Below, in pieces: positions 8,974-17,520 of a stretch of 64,000 bases of DNA (the stretch's first letter is position 1; each line of letters begins with the position of its first letter). The notes beneath the pieces were generated by a model. The model saw only the letters and a list, made by a program, of their open reading frames with translations. It did not search any database and was not told where the DNA came from. The translations under genes and the position numbers were made by a program. This DNA is from Thalassobaculum_A sp040219615 (GTDB taxonomy: Bacteria; Pseudomonadota; Alphaproteobacteria; Thalassobaculales; Thalassobaculaceae): positions 1-64,000 of the forward strand of contig NZ_JAVJSE010000001.1 of assembly GCF_040219615.1 (NCBI RefSeq), written 5' to 3'.

Positions 8974-9762
8974 ATGGCTGGAGCAGGGCGCCTGGCCGGC
9001 AAGGTGGCTGTGATCACCGGCGCGGCGCGCGGCATCGGCGCGGCGATCGCCGAGCGGTTCGCCGCCGAGGGTGCGAAGGTGGTGGTCGCCGATATGGACC
9101 CGATGGCCGGCGACGCGGTGGTCGGGCGGATCAAGGAGGCCGGCGGCGAGGGCCGGTTCGTGGCCTGCGACGTCACCCGGCGCGACCAGGTGGCGGCGCT
9201 GATGGACCACGCCATCGCGGCCTACGGGTCGCTCGACGTGGTGTGCGCCAACGCCGGGATCATCCACCACACCCCGTTCCTGCAGCTCGACGACGAGACC
9301 TTCGATCGGGTGATAGCCGTCAACCTGAAGGGCGTGTTCCACACCGGCCAGGAGGCGGCGCGGCGGATGGTCGACCGCGGCATCCGCGGCGTTATCGTCA
9401 ACACCGCATCGATCAACGCGGTGATCGTCCCGCAGGGCCTGGCGGCCTACAACGCCTCCAAGGGCGCGGTGAACCAGCTGACCAAGACCATGGGCGTCGA
9501 GCTGGCGCCTTACGGCATCCGGGTCAACGCCATCGGCCCGGGCAGCGTGGCCACCGACCTGTTCCGCTCGGCCATGCTGACCGACGACGGCGCCATGGAG
9601 CGGCTGCGCGCCCGCACCCCGCTGGGGCGGCCGGCCGAACCGTCCGAGATCGCCGGCGCCGCGCTGTTCCTGGCGACCGACGACAGCGCCTACTTCACCG
9701 GCCAGACCATCTACCCCGACGGCGGCCGGCTGGCGCTCAGCCACGTCATGCCGAAGGAATAG
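8974..9762 (+). CDS. SDR-family NAD(P)-dependent oxidoreductase
   Basis: A 262-residue classical short-chain dehydrogenase. The Rossmann glycine motif TGAARGIG is at about residues 16-23, NAG follows in CANAGI, the catalytic serine lies in NTASIN, and YNASK supplies Tyr and Lys. The C-terminal YPDGG tail is typical. It starts 5 bases after prpE and is followed 3 bases later by a HIT gene, so the three appear to form one transcript. Its substrate, perhaps a hydroxyacyl or sugar-derived alcohol, cannot be deduced. Confidence 0.88.
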   Translation: MAGAGRLAGKVAVITGAARGIGAAIAERFAAEGAKVVVADMDPMAGDAVVGRIKEAGGEGRFVACDVTRRDQVAALMDHAIAAYGSLDVVCANAGIIHHTPFLQLDDETFDRVIAVNLKGVFHTGQEAARRMVDRGIRGVIVNTASINAVIVPQGLAAYNASKGAVNQLTKTMGVELAPYGIRVNAIGPGSVATDLFRSAMLTDDGAMERLRARTPLGRPAEPSEIAGAALFLATDDSAYFTGQTIYPDGGRLALSHVMPKE

Positions 9763-9765
9763 GAC

Positions 9766-10158
9766 GTGCCGGAAGCACCCGGGACATGGCGCTGTCCCGA
9801 GTGCGGGATGGCCGGCCGGGTGATACTGGCAAACGAGTTGTGCCTGTTCCTGCAGGAACCGCAGCGGGTGCTGGTCGGCTCGGGCCTCATCTTGCCGCGC
9901 GCCCATCGGCCGACGCTGTTCGATCTCGACGCGGACGAATGGGTGGCGACGCACTCGCTGCTCCGGCAGGCGCGCGAGCTGCTCGACGGGCTTCACCGGC
10001 CGCAGGGCTACAACGTCGGTTGGAACGTCGGCGCCACCGCCGGGCAGGAGATCTTCCACGCCCATCTGCACGTCATCCCGCGCTTCGAGGACGAGCCGCT
10101 GGCCGGCAAGGGCATCCGCTACTGGCTGAAGCAGCCCGGCAACGCCCGGCCCGGATAG
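9766..10158 (+). CDS. HIT-family protein (histidine-triad nucleotide hydrolase)
   Basis: A 130-residue member of the histidine-triad family with HAHLHVIPRF near residues 87-96, the catalytic His-x-His-x-His pattern used to hydrolyse nucleoside phosphoramidates or dinucleoside polyphosphates. Start is a GTG, 3 bases after the SDR stop, with a weak ribosome site. The N-terminus carries a single CPECG knuckle (residues 10-14) with no second CxxC, so zinc binding is uncertain. It is the last gene of the apparent prpE-SDR-HIT run. Confidence 0.82.
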   Translation: MPEAPGTWRCPECGMAGRVILANELCLFLQEPQRVLVGSGLILPRAHRPTLFDLDADEWVATHSLLRQARELLDGLHRPQGYNVGWNVGATAGQEIFHAHLHVIPRFEDEPLAGKGIRYWLKQPGNARPG

Positions 10159-10164
10159 GGCCGT

Positions 10165-10326
10165 TCACGCCGTCCCGGCCAGCGGGTGCTCGAAGATCCG
10201 GTCGGCCGTGACCCGGCGGCGGCGCATGTGGCGGTGCTCGAGGTCGGCGTCGGCGAGCGCCCGGGGCAGATCGGCCCCGTGCACCGTGGCGCCGAGGCTT
10301 CCGCCGGACGGGGTGATGTCGGTCAT
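10165..10326 (-). pseudogene. Internally deleted TauD/TfdA-type dioxygenase remnant
   Basis: A 53-codon open frame whose ATG overlaps the stop of the upstream hydrolase gene (ATGA), as an intact operon partner would. Residues 1-29 (ITPSGGSLGATVHGADL, then LADADL) look like the N-terminus of Fe(II)/2-oxoglutarate dioxygenases of the TauD family. The tail, HRHMRRRRVTADRIF, looks like the C-terminal end of the same family. The roughly 220 residues between, with the HxD...H iron site, are absent. This suggests a single in-frame or near in-frame internal deletion. A genuine small protein cannot be excluded. Confidence 0.5.
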
Positions 10327-11186
10327 GGCAGTGCCGTCCGTTCGACCACCGGATTCTCCAGCGTGCCGATGGCCGGGCAGGCGATCTCGACCCGGTCGCC
10401 CGGCTGCAGGAAGACCGGCGGCTTGCGGAACGCGCCGACCCCGTCGGGGGTGCCGGTGGCGATCACGTCGCCCGGCTCCAGGGTCACATAGCGGCTGACA
10501 TAGGACAGGATCGCCGGCATGGAAAAGATCATGTCGCGGGTGTTGCCGTCCTGCATGAGCGCGCCGTTGACCCGGCAGGTCAGCTGCAGGTGGCCGGGAT
10601 CCGGGATCTCGTCGGCGGTCACCAGCCACGGGCCCATCGGGCAGAACCCGTCCATCGACTTGGCGAAGCTGGTCTGCGGCGGCTTCACGTCGAACTGGAA
10701 CTCGCGGGCCGAGACGTCGTTCAGCAGGGTGTAGCCGGCGACGTGGTCGAGCGCATCGGCTTCCGCGACGTCCCGCATGGTCCGGCCGACCACCACCGCG
10801 ATCTCCGCCTCCCAGTCCAGCTTGGTGACGGTCGCCGGTTTCTCGATGGCGCCGCCCGGGCCGGTGACCGAGGACGGCACCTTGGTGAACAGCCGCGGCT
10901 TCTCCTGGGCCTCCAGCCCGCCCTCGGCGGCGTGGGCGCCGTAGTTCCGGCCGACGCCGATGATCTTGCCGGGACGCGGGACCGGCGCCAGCAGCCGGAC
11001 GGCGTCGAGCGGGATGCCCTGCGCCCGGTTGCCGCGCGCCGCGCCCGCGATCACATCGAGGCCGCCGCGCAGCAGGGCGATCATGTCGGTGGCGGCGGCG
11101 CCGAAATCGGCGGCGTCGACCACCCGCCCGCCCCGGACGAGACCGACCCGGGTCGCACCGGCGCGTTCGTAGGTGACGAGTTTCAT
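10323..11186 (-). CDS. Fumarylacetoacetate hydrolase (FAH) family protein
   Basis: A 287-residue cytoplasmic enzyme of the FAH superfamily, acting on C-C bonds of 2-oxo acids as a hydrolase, hydratase or decarboxylase. The family start KIIGVGRNYGAHAAE is at about residues 74-88. The divalent-metal ligands are E126, E128 (DWEAEIAVVVG) and D157 (LLNDVSAR). GDVIATGTPDGVG lies near the C-terminus. The stop overlaps the start of a dioxygenase remnant, so it once headed a two-gene operon, possibly for catabolism of an aromatic or sugar acid. Confidence 0.88.
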   Translation of the reverse strand: MKLVTYERAGATRVGLVRGGRVVDAADFGAAATDMIALLRGGLDVIAGAARGNRAQGIPLDAVRLLAPVPRPGKIIGVGRNYGAHAAEGGLEAQEKPRLFTKVPSSVTGPGGAIEKPATVTKLDWEAEIAVVVGRTMRDVAEADALDHVAGYTLLNDVSAREFQFDVKPPQTSFAKSMDGFCPMGPWLVTADEIPDPGHLQLTCRVNGALMQDGNTRDMIFSMPAILSYVSRYVTLEPGDVIATGTPDGVGAFRKPPVFLQPGDRVEIACPAIGTLENPVVERTALP

Positions 11187-11240
11187 GAACGCATTCTGCC
11201 ACGCCTGCCGCCCGGCGCCACGCCCGCCGCCCGGTCCGCC

Positions 11241-11690
11241 TCAGAGCATGCGCCGATAGACCACGAAGCCGGTGTCCTGCGCCACGCTGTCGTACAGCCG
11301 CCGGGCCGTCGTGTTGGTCTCTTCGGTGAGCCAGTAGACCCGGTCACCGCCGGCGGCCCGGGCGCGCACGCAGACCGCCTCGATCAGCGCCCGGCCGACG
11401 CCCTTGCCGCGGGCCTCGGGCAGCGTGAACAGGTCCTGCAGGTAGCAGTTCGGCCCGATCAGCGTGGTGCTGCGGTGGAACAGGTAGTGGACGAGGCCGA
11501 GCAGTTCGCCGTCCTGCTCCGCCACCAGTGCATGGACCGGCTCCGCCGGGTCGAAGAACCGCGCCCAGGTGGTCCGGGTGATCTCCGGCGCCAGGGCGGT
11601 CGGCCCGGATCGCCGGTAGAACGCGTTGTAGCCGTCCCAGAGCGGCAGCCACCGCCCGTGGTCGTCCTGTTCCACCGCCCGGATGATCAT
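11241..11690 (-). CDS. GNAT-family N-acetyltransferase
   Basis: A 149-residue acetyl-CoA-dependent acetyltransferase. The acetyl-CoA pyrophosphate loop is EARGKGVGRALI near residue 100, preceded by LQDLFTLP and followed by a short strand with TTARRLYDSV. The start at 11690 gives MIIRAVEQDD, the normal first beta strand; a longer frame upstream is compositionally unlike protein. The closing phrase TGFVVYRR is typical of the family. The substrate, an amine on a small molecule or protein, is unknown. Confidence 0.83.
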   Translation of the reverse strand: MIIRAVEQDDHGRWLPLWDGYNAFYRRSGPTALAPEITRTTWARFFDPAEPVHALVAEQDGELLGLVHYLFHRSTTLIGPNCYLQDLFTLPEARGKGVGRALIEAVCVRARAAGGDRVYWLTEETNTTARRLYDSVAQDTGFVVYRRML

Positions 11691-11802
11691 CGCCGTCTCC
11701 GCTGCCGTTGTGCCGGTCTCCGGGGTGCGCGAATTTGCGGTGGCTGGCGAGGGCCAATTCCCGCGACGACCCCCGAGCCAACCGGCGCGGGGGGAGCGGC
11801 GG

Positions 11803-12168
11803 TTAGCGGCTCCGCGGGGCGTGGGTGCGCATCTGGTGCTCGACCGAGTCGACCTGGCCGATGCGCAGCGCGAAGCGGCCGTGCAGCCGCTCCAGGGTCT
11901 TCTCGGACACCATCGGCATCGGGATCCGGCGGTCCAGGCAGAAGCCGATGAGCGCGTCGAGGACCTCGGCACTGGTGAACGGCACGACGGAGGGCACGCC
12001 GTCGCCGGTGTCGACGAGCAGCCGCCCGTTGTTGACCTTCTCGCCGACCGGCTCGGCACCGACCGGCCGGCCGGCCGGCAGGGCCTTGCCCGTCTTCTTC
12101 GCAAGGGCCGCCAGGGCGGCTGCCGATTCCTCGGGCGAGAAGACCAGGAAGCGAAACTCGTCTGGCAT
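11803..12168 (-). CDS. Hypothetical protein, 121 residues
   Basis: No family recognised. The protein begins MPDEFRFLVFSPEES, has mixed alpha/beta character with no signal peptide or membrane segment, and ends in a basic tail THAPRSR. It contains a central VNNGRLLVDTGDG strand-turn and LGRLH-like helix DRRIPMPMVSEKTLERLHG. Codon use is like its neighbours, and the frame is strongly protein-like, so it is probably real. It lies between the acetyltransferase and a small membrane protein with no sign of an operon. Confidence 0.6.
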   Translation of the reverse strand: MPDEFRFLVFSPEESAAALAALAKKTGKALPAGRPVGAEPVGEKVNNGRLLVDTGDGVPSVVPFTSAEVLDALIGFCLDRRIPMPMVSEKTLERLHGRFALRIGQVDSVEHQMRTHAPRSR

Positions 12169-12348
12169 CGCTTGTCTCGTGCAATCGCCGCCACATGGCG
12201 GCTAAGGTCCCGAACAATAGCATTCCGCGGGCGCCGCGGCCTTTGATGGAATTACGTAGTCGCCCGGCGTCCCGGGGACAATCGTCCCGATTTCGGGCGC
12301 GATGGCGGGCAGCAGTCGCAGCGCGGCCAACCGGCCGGAGGAGGAACC

Positions 12349-12600
12349 ATGATGTACGGCGGGTGGGAAGGCCACGGCCTGGGGCCGTTGCTTCCGATGC
12401 TGGTGATGGCGGTGCCGTTCGCGATCGGCAATTACCTGCTGGCCCGACGCCTCGGGCAGACCCCGTGGCTGTGGGCGGCGGTCACCCTGATCCCGGTGGC
12501 GAACTACTTCTTCATGATCTTCGTCGCCTATATGGTGGTGTTTGCGGTGCTCGACCGGCTGGCGGCGTCCCGCGACGCTGCCGGGACCGCCGCAGACTAG
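12349..12600 (+). CDS. Small two-segment membrane protein
   Basis: An 83-residue protein preceded by the strong ribosome site GGAGGAGGAACC just before the ATG at 12349. Two hydrophobic stretches, about residues 13-31 (LLPMLVMAVPFAIGNYLLA) and 42-67 (AVTLIPVANYFFMIFVAYMV), predict an inner-membrane hairpin with a short connecting loop. The C-terminus is polar and alanine-rich. No family was recognised. The good ribosome site and clean hydrophobic pattern are the reasons to accept it. Confidence 0.68.
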   Translation: MMYGGWEGHGLGPLLPMLVMAVPFAIGNYLLARRLGQTPWLWAAVTLIPVANYFFMIFVAYMVVFAVLDRLAASRDAAGTAAD

Positions 12601-12693
12601 GCTTGGCCCGCCGGGCGGTTGCGGCTTGGCTCTAAGCGGAGCGCGTGTTCCGTGGCATCGGAAGGCGCCAAGCCGACCGCGATGGAGCCCCCC

Positions 12694-13431
12694 ATGACCG
12701 CCCGCACCAACCACCTCGGACAGCCGATCGGCGACCCGGTTCCGGGCTGGATGCCGCGGCCGCGCCCGGGCCGCTCCCCCATGGTCGGGCGGACCGTGCG
12801 GCTCGAGCCGCTGACGGTCGCGGACCACGCCCGGTCGCTGTTCGAGGCGGTGTCCGCCGACGTCGAGGGCGGGATGTGGACCTATCTCGCGGTCGGGCCG
12901 TTCGGCGACGACCGGGCCGGGTTCGACAAATGGATCGCGCAGTGCGAGACGAGCGAGGATCCGCTGTTCTATGCCGTGGTCGAGCTGGCCAGCGGCCGCT
13001 GCCTCGGCTATGCCAGCTATCTGCGGATCGAGCCGGCGGTCGGGGTCATCGAGGTCGGCCACATCACCATGTCGCCGGCCCTGCAGCGCACGGTGATGGC
13101 GACCGAGACCATGTACCTGATGATGGCCCGGGTGTTCGACGAACTCGGCTACCGGCGCTACGAATGGAAGTGCGACAGCCTGAACGCGCCGTCCCGGGCG
13201 GCGGCCGACCGGCTCGGCTTCCGGTACGAGGGACTGTTCCGGCAGGCGACCCTCTACAAGGGCCGCAACCGCGATACCGCCTGGTTCTCGATCCTGGACT
13301 CCGAATGGCCGGCCCTAAGGGCGGCGTTCGCCCGCTGGCTCGACCCGGCCAACTTCGACGCCGAGGGCCGGCAGCGCGAGAGCCTGTCGGACCTGACGGC
13401 CTCGGCCCACGCCTCGCAACCGCACGTCTGA
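12694..13431 (+). CDS. GNAT-family acetyltransferase, RimJ/RimL type
   Basis: A 245-residue acetyltransferase resembling the RimJ/RimL group, which acetylates N-terminal amines. Signs are VGRTVRLEPLTVADH near the start, the central strand GVIEVGHITMSPALQRT, and the late motifs YEWKCDSLNAPSRAAADRLG and YEGLFRQATLYKGRNRD that are characteristic of the family. The ATG at 12694 has GGAG six bases upstream; an ATG at 12682 and a longer frame from 12619 lack this. No linked gene explains its substrate. Confidence 0.85.
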   Translation: MTARTNHLGQPIGDPVPGWMPRPRPGRSPMVGRTVRLEPLTVADHARSLFEAVSADVEGGMWTYLAVGPFGDDRAGFDKWIAQCETSEDPLFYAVVELASGRCLGYASYLRIEPAVGVIEVGHITMSPALQRTVMATETMYLMMARVFDELGYRRYEWKCDSLNAPSRAAADRLGFRYEGLFRQATLYKGRNRDTAWFSILDSEWPALRAAFARWLDPANFDAEGRQRESLSDLTASAHASQPHV

Positions 13432-13572
13432 CCCGGGTGGCGCCGGTCACCCGGCGTCGGAACCGATCGTTCCCCTGCCGCGTTGTCTATAGACGCGTCC
13501 GCCCGTGACGGCGGCGTGCCGCAGCCGGCCGCGGAGGCTTCTTCCGGCCGCTAGAACGCCAGGGGGATGGCC

Positions 13573-14355
13573 ATGCGCAAGACCTTCGTTCCGATCCTGA
13601 TCGCCGGTGCGCTGATCGCGCAGCCCGTGGCGGCCCAGGAATTCCTGAAGAACATCACGAACGAGGATATCGGCCGGGTGCTCGGCGGTGTCGGCGGGGC
13701 GCTGGTCGGCTCGCAGTTCGGCGGCGGCTCGGGCAAGCTTGTGGCGGTCGCCGCCGGCGCGATCGGCGGCATGTTCCTCGGCGGCGTGATCGGCAAGCAG
13801 CTCGATCCGAGCGACCGCCAGGGTATCGCCGAGACCCGCCAGCAGGCGCTCGACACCGGCCAGCCGGTTACGTGGAACAATCCCGACAGCGGCGTCCAGT
13901 CGACGGCCCGCGTGGTCGAGACGTCGTACCGCCCGGTCCCGGCGGAGCGCAGCACGGACAGCGAGGATCTGGTGTGGCGGGTGCCGCCGCTGCAACTGAT
14001 CGGAGGCGACTACGTGGCCACGACCACCTCGAACGTCCGCGGCGGACCGGGCACCGAATACGGCGTCATGGACCAGCTGAAGGATGGCGAGCCGGTTTAC
14101 GTCGTCGGCAAGGTCGTCGAGGCCGACTGGATGATGGTGGCCCGCAACGGCATCGGCCGGGGCTTCGTCCACGCCGACCTGCTGCGCCCGGCGGACGTCG
14201 CGACCAGGGTCGACCGGCCGCTGTCGAACGCCAACCTCGCCGGGGTCCGCGAGTGCTCGATCCTCGAGCAGGAGGTGCGGCTGGCCGACGGCACGAGCGA
14301 GACCAAGCGGGCCCGGGCCTGCCGGTCCGCCGACGGCAGCTGGGAGCTGGTGTGA
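13573..14355 (+). CDS. Exported glycine-zipper and SH3-domain protein
   Basis: A 260-residue envelope protein. A Sec signal covers about residues 1-22 (ends VAAQ). Residues about 38-76 form a glycine-zipper segment (VLGGVGGALVGSQFGGGSG and GAIGGMFLGGVIGKQLD) as in 17-kDa surface antigens. A bacterial SH3 domain follows (NVRGGPGTEYGVMDQLKDGE and GRGFVHADLL). The C-terminal 50 residues contain two cysteines. The ATG at 13573 is preferred over 13567 because AGGGG lies at a workable distance only from it. Its stop overlaps the next start (TGATG), so the two are translationally coupled. A cell-wall-associated role is inferred. Confidence 0.78.
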   Translation: MRKTFVPILIAGALIAQPVAAQEFLKNITNEDIGRVLGGVGGALVGSQFGGGSGKLVAVAAGAIGGMFLGGVIGKQLDPSDRQGIAETRQQALDTGQPVTWNNPDSGVQSTARVVETSYRPVPAERSTDSEDLVWRVPPLQLIGGDYVATTTSNVRGGPGTEYGVMDQLKDGEPVYVVGKVVEADWMMVARNGIGRGFVHADLLRPADVATRVDRPLSNANLAGVRECSILEQEVRLADGTSETKRARACRSADGSWELV

Positions 14356-15344
14356 TGCGTGCGCTCGGGACTGCCTTCGGGATCGCCGCGGCCGTTTTCG
14401 GCTTTACCGTCGCCGGGACGGCGACCGCGCAGGAACGGCTGCTGGTACAGCATCCGGACATGCTGGTGGTGGTTGACCGCGAGGTCGCCTGCGGCCAGCC
14501 GGTGCCGATCACCGTCCGGGCCGCCGAACCGGCCCTGTTCGAGACCGGCGACCGGCTGCAGCGCACCGTCGACGGGGTGCGGGCGATGCTCGGCTTCGAA
14601 TGCGCCCGCCTGCCACGGCTGGAGATCACCGGAGAGGCCGGGCGCGACCAGCAGGTCGTGTATCGCGGTGTCGCCGGCGACGAGACCAGCTGGCTGGTCG
14701 AACGCCGGGGCCCGGCGGCGACCGGCTCCACCGGCACGACGTCCGGTTCCGCCGGCGGACCGCTGGCGGGCGGCGGCCGCGGTTCGACCGACCCGGCGGT
14801 CACCGGTCCCGAGGTCGCCGGCGTCCGGCTCGGCATGTCGGTCGAGCAGGCGCTGGACGCCGCCGCCGGATCGTTCGGGAACCGGCCGACCTATCGCGAG
14901 GAGGCCCGGGTGATGCAGGCGATGTCCGGCGGCTGCGACTTCCGCTTCGACGCGGATCGCGCGCCCGAGCCGGGCTGGCGATGCTTGGAAGGCGTATTCA
15001 CCGAGGGTGGCTCGCCGCGGCTGCACACCGTCGGGCTGGCCCAGGCGGTCGACCAGGACCAGCGCGATGCGATCGAGGCGCGCCTGATCGAACGCTACGG
15101 CCCGCCGGACCGGTCGATCCGCCGGGACGAGGCCGGCGGCGACGGTGGCCACCCGTTCCTGTACCTGGCCTGGGGCGACGTGCTCAGCCGCGACCGCGGC
15201 AGCCGGCTCGGCTTCCTGGACGCGCCGCTGCGCAAGCTGGAAGCCTATGCCGAGGTGCGGAACAACCTGACCGTCGTCAACATCTGGAACCAGTATCCGG
15301 CGGTCGCCGTGGCCGCGGCCCCCGACTACCGCCTGAAGTTCTGA
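14355..15344 (+). CDS. Hypothetical exported protein, 329 residues
   Basis: Starts on the ATG overlapping the stop of the SH3-domain gene. A signal peptide ends near residue 25 (TATAQ). A Gly/Ser/Thr-rich linker at about residues 121-144 separates an N-terminal domain containing VACGQPVPITVRAAEP from a C-terminal domain starting VAGVRLGMSVEQAL, the latter recurring at the start of many small periplasmic repeat domains. No enzyme motif was recognised. The coupling to the upstream gene suggests both work at the envelope. Confidence 0.72.
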   Translation: MRALGTAFGIAAAVFGFTVAGTATAQERLLVQHPDMLVVVDREVACGQPVPITVRAAEPALFETGDRLQRTVDGVRAMLGFECARLPRLEITGEAGRDQQVVYRGVAGDETSWLVERRGPAATGSTGTTSGSAGGPLAGGGRGSTDPAVTGPEVAGVRLGMSVEQALDAAAGSFGNRPTYREEARVMQAMSGGCDFRFDADRAPEPGWRCLEGVFTEGGSPRLHTVGLAQAVDQDQRDAIEARLIERYGPPDRSIRRDEAGGDGGHPFLYLAWGDVLSRDRGSRLGFLDAPLRKLEAYAEVRNNLTVVNIWNQYPAVAVAAAPDYRLKF

Positions 15345-15504
15345 GGAGCCCGGCGGGCGCCTTGGCCGGCCGCACGGCCGAACCCGGATCACCGGCCGCG
15401 AGGCGGCGATCCAGGCCCTGTTGCCGATCGCCGCGGTGGGAGTCGGGATGGTGCTGCTGGCGGCCGCGATGGCGGTCGCGACCGCCGGGCGGCCGGCCTG
15501 ACCG

Positions 15505-16071
15505 TCAGGGCAGTTCGCTGATCGACTCGAGCTGCTGCTCCGGCGGGACGTGGGTGCCGCCGGCCTTCTCGATGGCGGCGTCCAGGTCGCGCTGGGTGCA
15601 CAGGCCGAGGAACACCGGGTGCCGCGGCTGGATGTTCGGGCTGTTCCAGTGGGTGCGCTCACGGATCTTGTTGATGGTGTCCTTGGTGGTGCCGATCAGC
15701 CGCGCGATCTGGGCGTCCTTCAGCTCCGGATGATGCTTGACCAGCCAGGCGATGGCGTCCGGCTTGTCACCGCGCTTGGCGATCGGGATGTACTTCGGAC
15801 CCTTGGTCTTCTGTACCGGCTTGGGCAGGTCGCTGGTGGCCATCTGCAGCCGCGCCTTCGGGTTGGCCTCGCAGCGCACGATCTCGGCCTTGGTCACCTG
15901 GTTTGCCAGCACCGGGTCGAAGCCCTGGATGCCCGCGGACACCTCGCCGTCGGCGATGGCCTGGACCTCAAGGGGATGCAGACCGACGAACGCCGCGATC
16001 TGCTCGAAGGTGAGCCCGGTGTTGTCGATCAACCACACGGCGGTGGCCTTCGGCATGAGCGGTTGCGCCAT
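15505..16071 (-). CDS. trcR: DUF1013 protein, TrcR-type cell cycle transcriptional regulator
   Basis: A 188-residue alphaproteobacterial regulator recognised by MPKATAVWLIDNTGLTFEQI near the N-terminus and by a second helix-turn-helix-like part, DAIAWLVKHHPELKDAQIAR followed by LIGTTKDTINKIRERTHWN. Proteins of this DUF1013 family are called TrcR, with a proposed role in cell-cycle transcription. The ATG at 16071 is chosen because GAGGAGA lies upstream and family similarity starts at MAQPLMPK; an upstream start at 16098 is not needed. It stands alone. Confidence 0.85.
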   Translation of the reverse strand: MAQPLMPKATAVWLIDNTGLTFEQIAAFVGLHPLEVQAIADGEVSAGIQGFDPVLANQVTKAEIVRCEANPKARLQMATSDLPKPVQKTKGPKYIPIAKRGDKPDAIAWLVKHHPELKDAQIARLIGTTKDTINKIRERTHWNSPNIQPRHPVFLGLCTQRDLDAAIEKAGGTHVPPEQQLESISELP

Positions 16072-16287
16072 GATGTCTTCTCCTCGCCCCGGCGTCACCG
16101 ACGTCGACGCCCGGTTGAAATCTCAAGTCAACGTTTCGGGATTCGTGCCTCTATATAGGGATTTCCGCCTCTCCCGGCAAAGGATTATCTGGCCCGCCGT
16201 GCTCCCGCGACGCGCGGAAGGTTATCCCCGATCCCGAGTCGCTCTACCATGTCCGCCGGGCCGCATGAGTCGATCGGGAGGAGCGTG

Positions 16288-16470
16288 ATGGAACTCGAGG
16301 ACCTGGAGCCGCGCAACCAGACGAAGAAGCCGAAGGATCTGTCGAACTGGAGCTTCGAGGACCTGGAGGCCTACATCGCCGCGATGGAGGCCGAGATCGT
16401 CCGGGCCCGAGAGGTGATCGCCAAGAAGAAGGGCGTCGCCTCGGTCGCCGACTCGCTGTTCAAGCGCTAG
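16288..16470 (+). CDS. DUF1192 family small protein
   Basis: A 60-residue acidic-then-basic protein with the DUF1192 pattern: DLEPR at the start, then SFEDLEAYIAAMEAEI as a short coiled-coil helix, then KKKGVASVADSLFKR. The ATG at 16288 is preceded by GGGAGGAG, which fixes the start; the longer frame from 16249 lacks a ribosome site. The family is common in alphaproteobacteria and has no known function that can be stated from the sequence. Confidence 0.85.
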   Translation: MELEDLEPRNQTKKPKDLSNWSFEDLEAYIAAMEAEIVRAREVIAKKKGVASVADSLFKR

Positions 16471-16593
16471 CTCGGACGAGGGCGCCCGGCCTTGGCGCTG
16501 GACAACCCGGGGGTGCCGGAGTATTCCCCCGCCCCTGGGTGCGACGCGATGTCACCGCTTGACCGTCGTCAGGGCGCTCGCTAGCGTCGGCCC

Positions 16594-16672
16594 AAGCAAG
16601 TTGAGCAGGGAGCTCACGGCGAAAGCCCGGACGGGGCCGCGGAACACGCGGCCCCGTAACCGTGTCCGGGGC
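16594..16672 (+). ncRNA. Candidate small RNA with own promoter and terminal hairpin
   Basis: In the 235-bp gap 16471-16705 a promoter-like pair is visible: TTGACC at 16559-16564, a 17-base spacer, TAGCGT at 16582-16587. Downstream lie a small hairpin (TGAGC...GCTCA, about 16602-16616) and a nested two-tier hairpin at 16626-16670. In the latter CCCGGAC pairs with GTCCGGG and GGGGCCGCG with CGCGGCCCC around loop GAACA. No protein-like frame or ribosome site follows the promoter. The hairpin could alternatively be only a bidirectional terminator for the flanking convergent genes; it lacks a T-run. Confidence 0.4.
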
Positions 16673-16705
16673 AGGGAAGGTCTCTGGGCGACGGCAACGG
16701 CCTGG

Positions 16706-17329
16706 TCAGTCTGTGGTTCCGCCGAGATAGGGGCCTGCCGCGGGCCGCCGTCGCAGCCGCTCGAAATAGTTCCCGACCGCCGGGAAATCCGGCCGCTCGA
16801 TCGGGGACTGGAACCAGCGGTTCACCGACAGGCCAACGACAATGTCCGCGACGGTGAAGGCCTCGCCGCACGCATAGGGGCCGGAGCGTGCCAGGCGGTC
16901 GTCGAGCAGCCCGACCATGGCGTTCCATTCGCGCAGCGAGCCGGCAACCTGCTCGGGGCTGCCGGCCGCCGGGTTGCCCCGCACGAGGGCCGAGAAGGCG
17001 ACCCGCCATGCCGCATTGAATTCGGTCGCCTGCCAGTCCATCGCCTCCTCGACCCGGGCGCGGGCCAGCGGCGCCTCCGGCAGCAGGTCGTCCCGGCCAT
17101 GCTTCGCCGCCAGATAGCGCACGATGCTGTTGGATTCGGTCAGGATCGCGTCGCCGTCCATCAGCACCGGCACCAGCCCCTTGGGGTTGATCGCCCGGAA
17201 CGCCGGGTCCGAGGTCGGCTGCGTCCCGGCCCCCCAGTCTTCCCGCTGGTATTCCAGGCCGATCTCGTCGCAGGCCCACAGTACCTTGCGGACGTTGATC
17301 GACTGCAGCTTGCCGAGGATGCGGATCAT
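16706..17329 (-). CDS. Glutathione S-transferase family protein
   Basis: A 207-residue two-domain protein. The thioredoxin-like N-terminal domain runs to about residue 80, with VRKVLWACDEIGL, the cis-proline strand GLVPVLMDGD and the glutathione-binding ILTESNSIVRYLA. The helical C-terminal domain contains ACGEAFTVADIVVGLSVNRW, the N-capping motif of the family. It would conjugate glutathione to electrophiles or act as a reductase; substrate unknown. It is divergent from metY across 191 bases that include a TTGT...ACAA dyad at 17400-17414. Confidence 0.88.
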   Translation of the reverse strand: MIRILGKLQSINVRKVLWACDEIGLEYQREDWGAGTQPTSDPAFRAINPKGLVPVLMDGDAILTESNSIVRYLAAKHGRDDLLPEAPLARARVEEAMDWQATEFNAAWRVAFSALVRGNPAAGSPEQVAGSLREWNAMVGLLDDRLARSGPYACGEAFTVADIVVGLSVNRWFQSPIERPDFPAVGNYFERLRRRPAAGPYLGGTTD

Positions 17330-17520
17330 GATGCCCGGCTCCTGTTCGCCCTTGCGGCGGCATCCTCGCGCCGGCCCGACCGCCTGGGCAATCGGCGGAT
17401 TGTCCCGGACACAATCGCGGCGGCCGGGGCTGGGCGCGGCGTCGCTGTAATCCGCGGTCCACAGGTGCTAAGTCCATGTCATCGAGTTCAGCGATCGTGA
17501 CGCGCCGAGGAGCATCGACC

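Noticed and set aside
15345..15501. Short hydrophobic frame (VGVGMVLLAAAMAVA) after the exported protein
   Set aside because: No credible start codon or ribosome site; may be read-through in GC-rich DNA.
17330..17520. SAM-II or other riboswitch before metY
   Set aside because: Conserved riboswitch segments not seen; only a TTGT...ACAA dyad at 17400-17414, too weak to assign.
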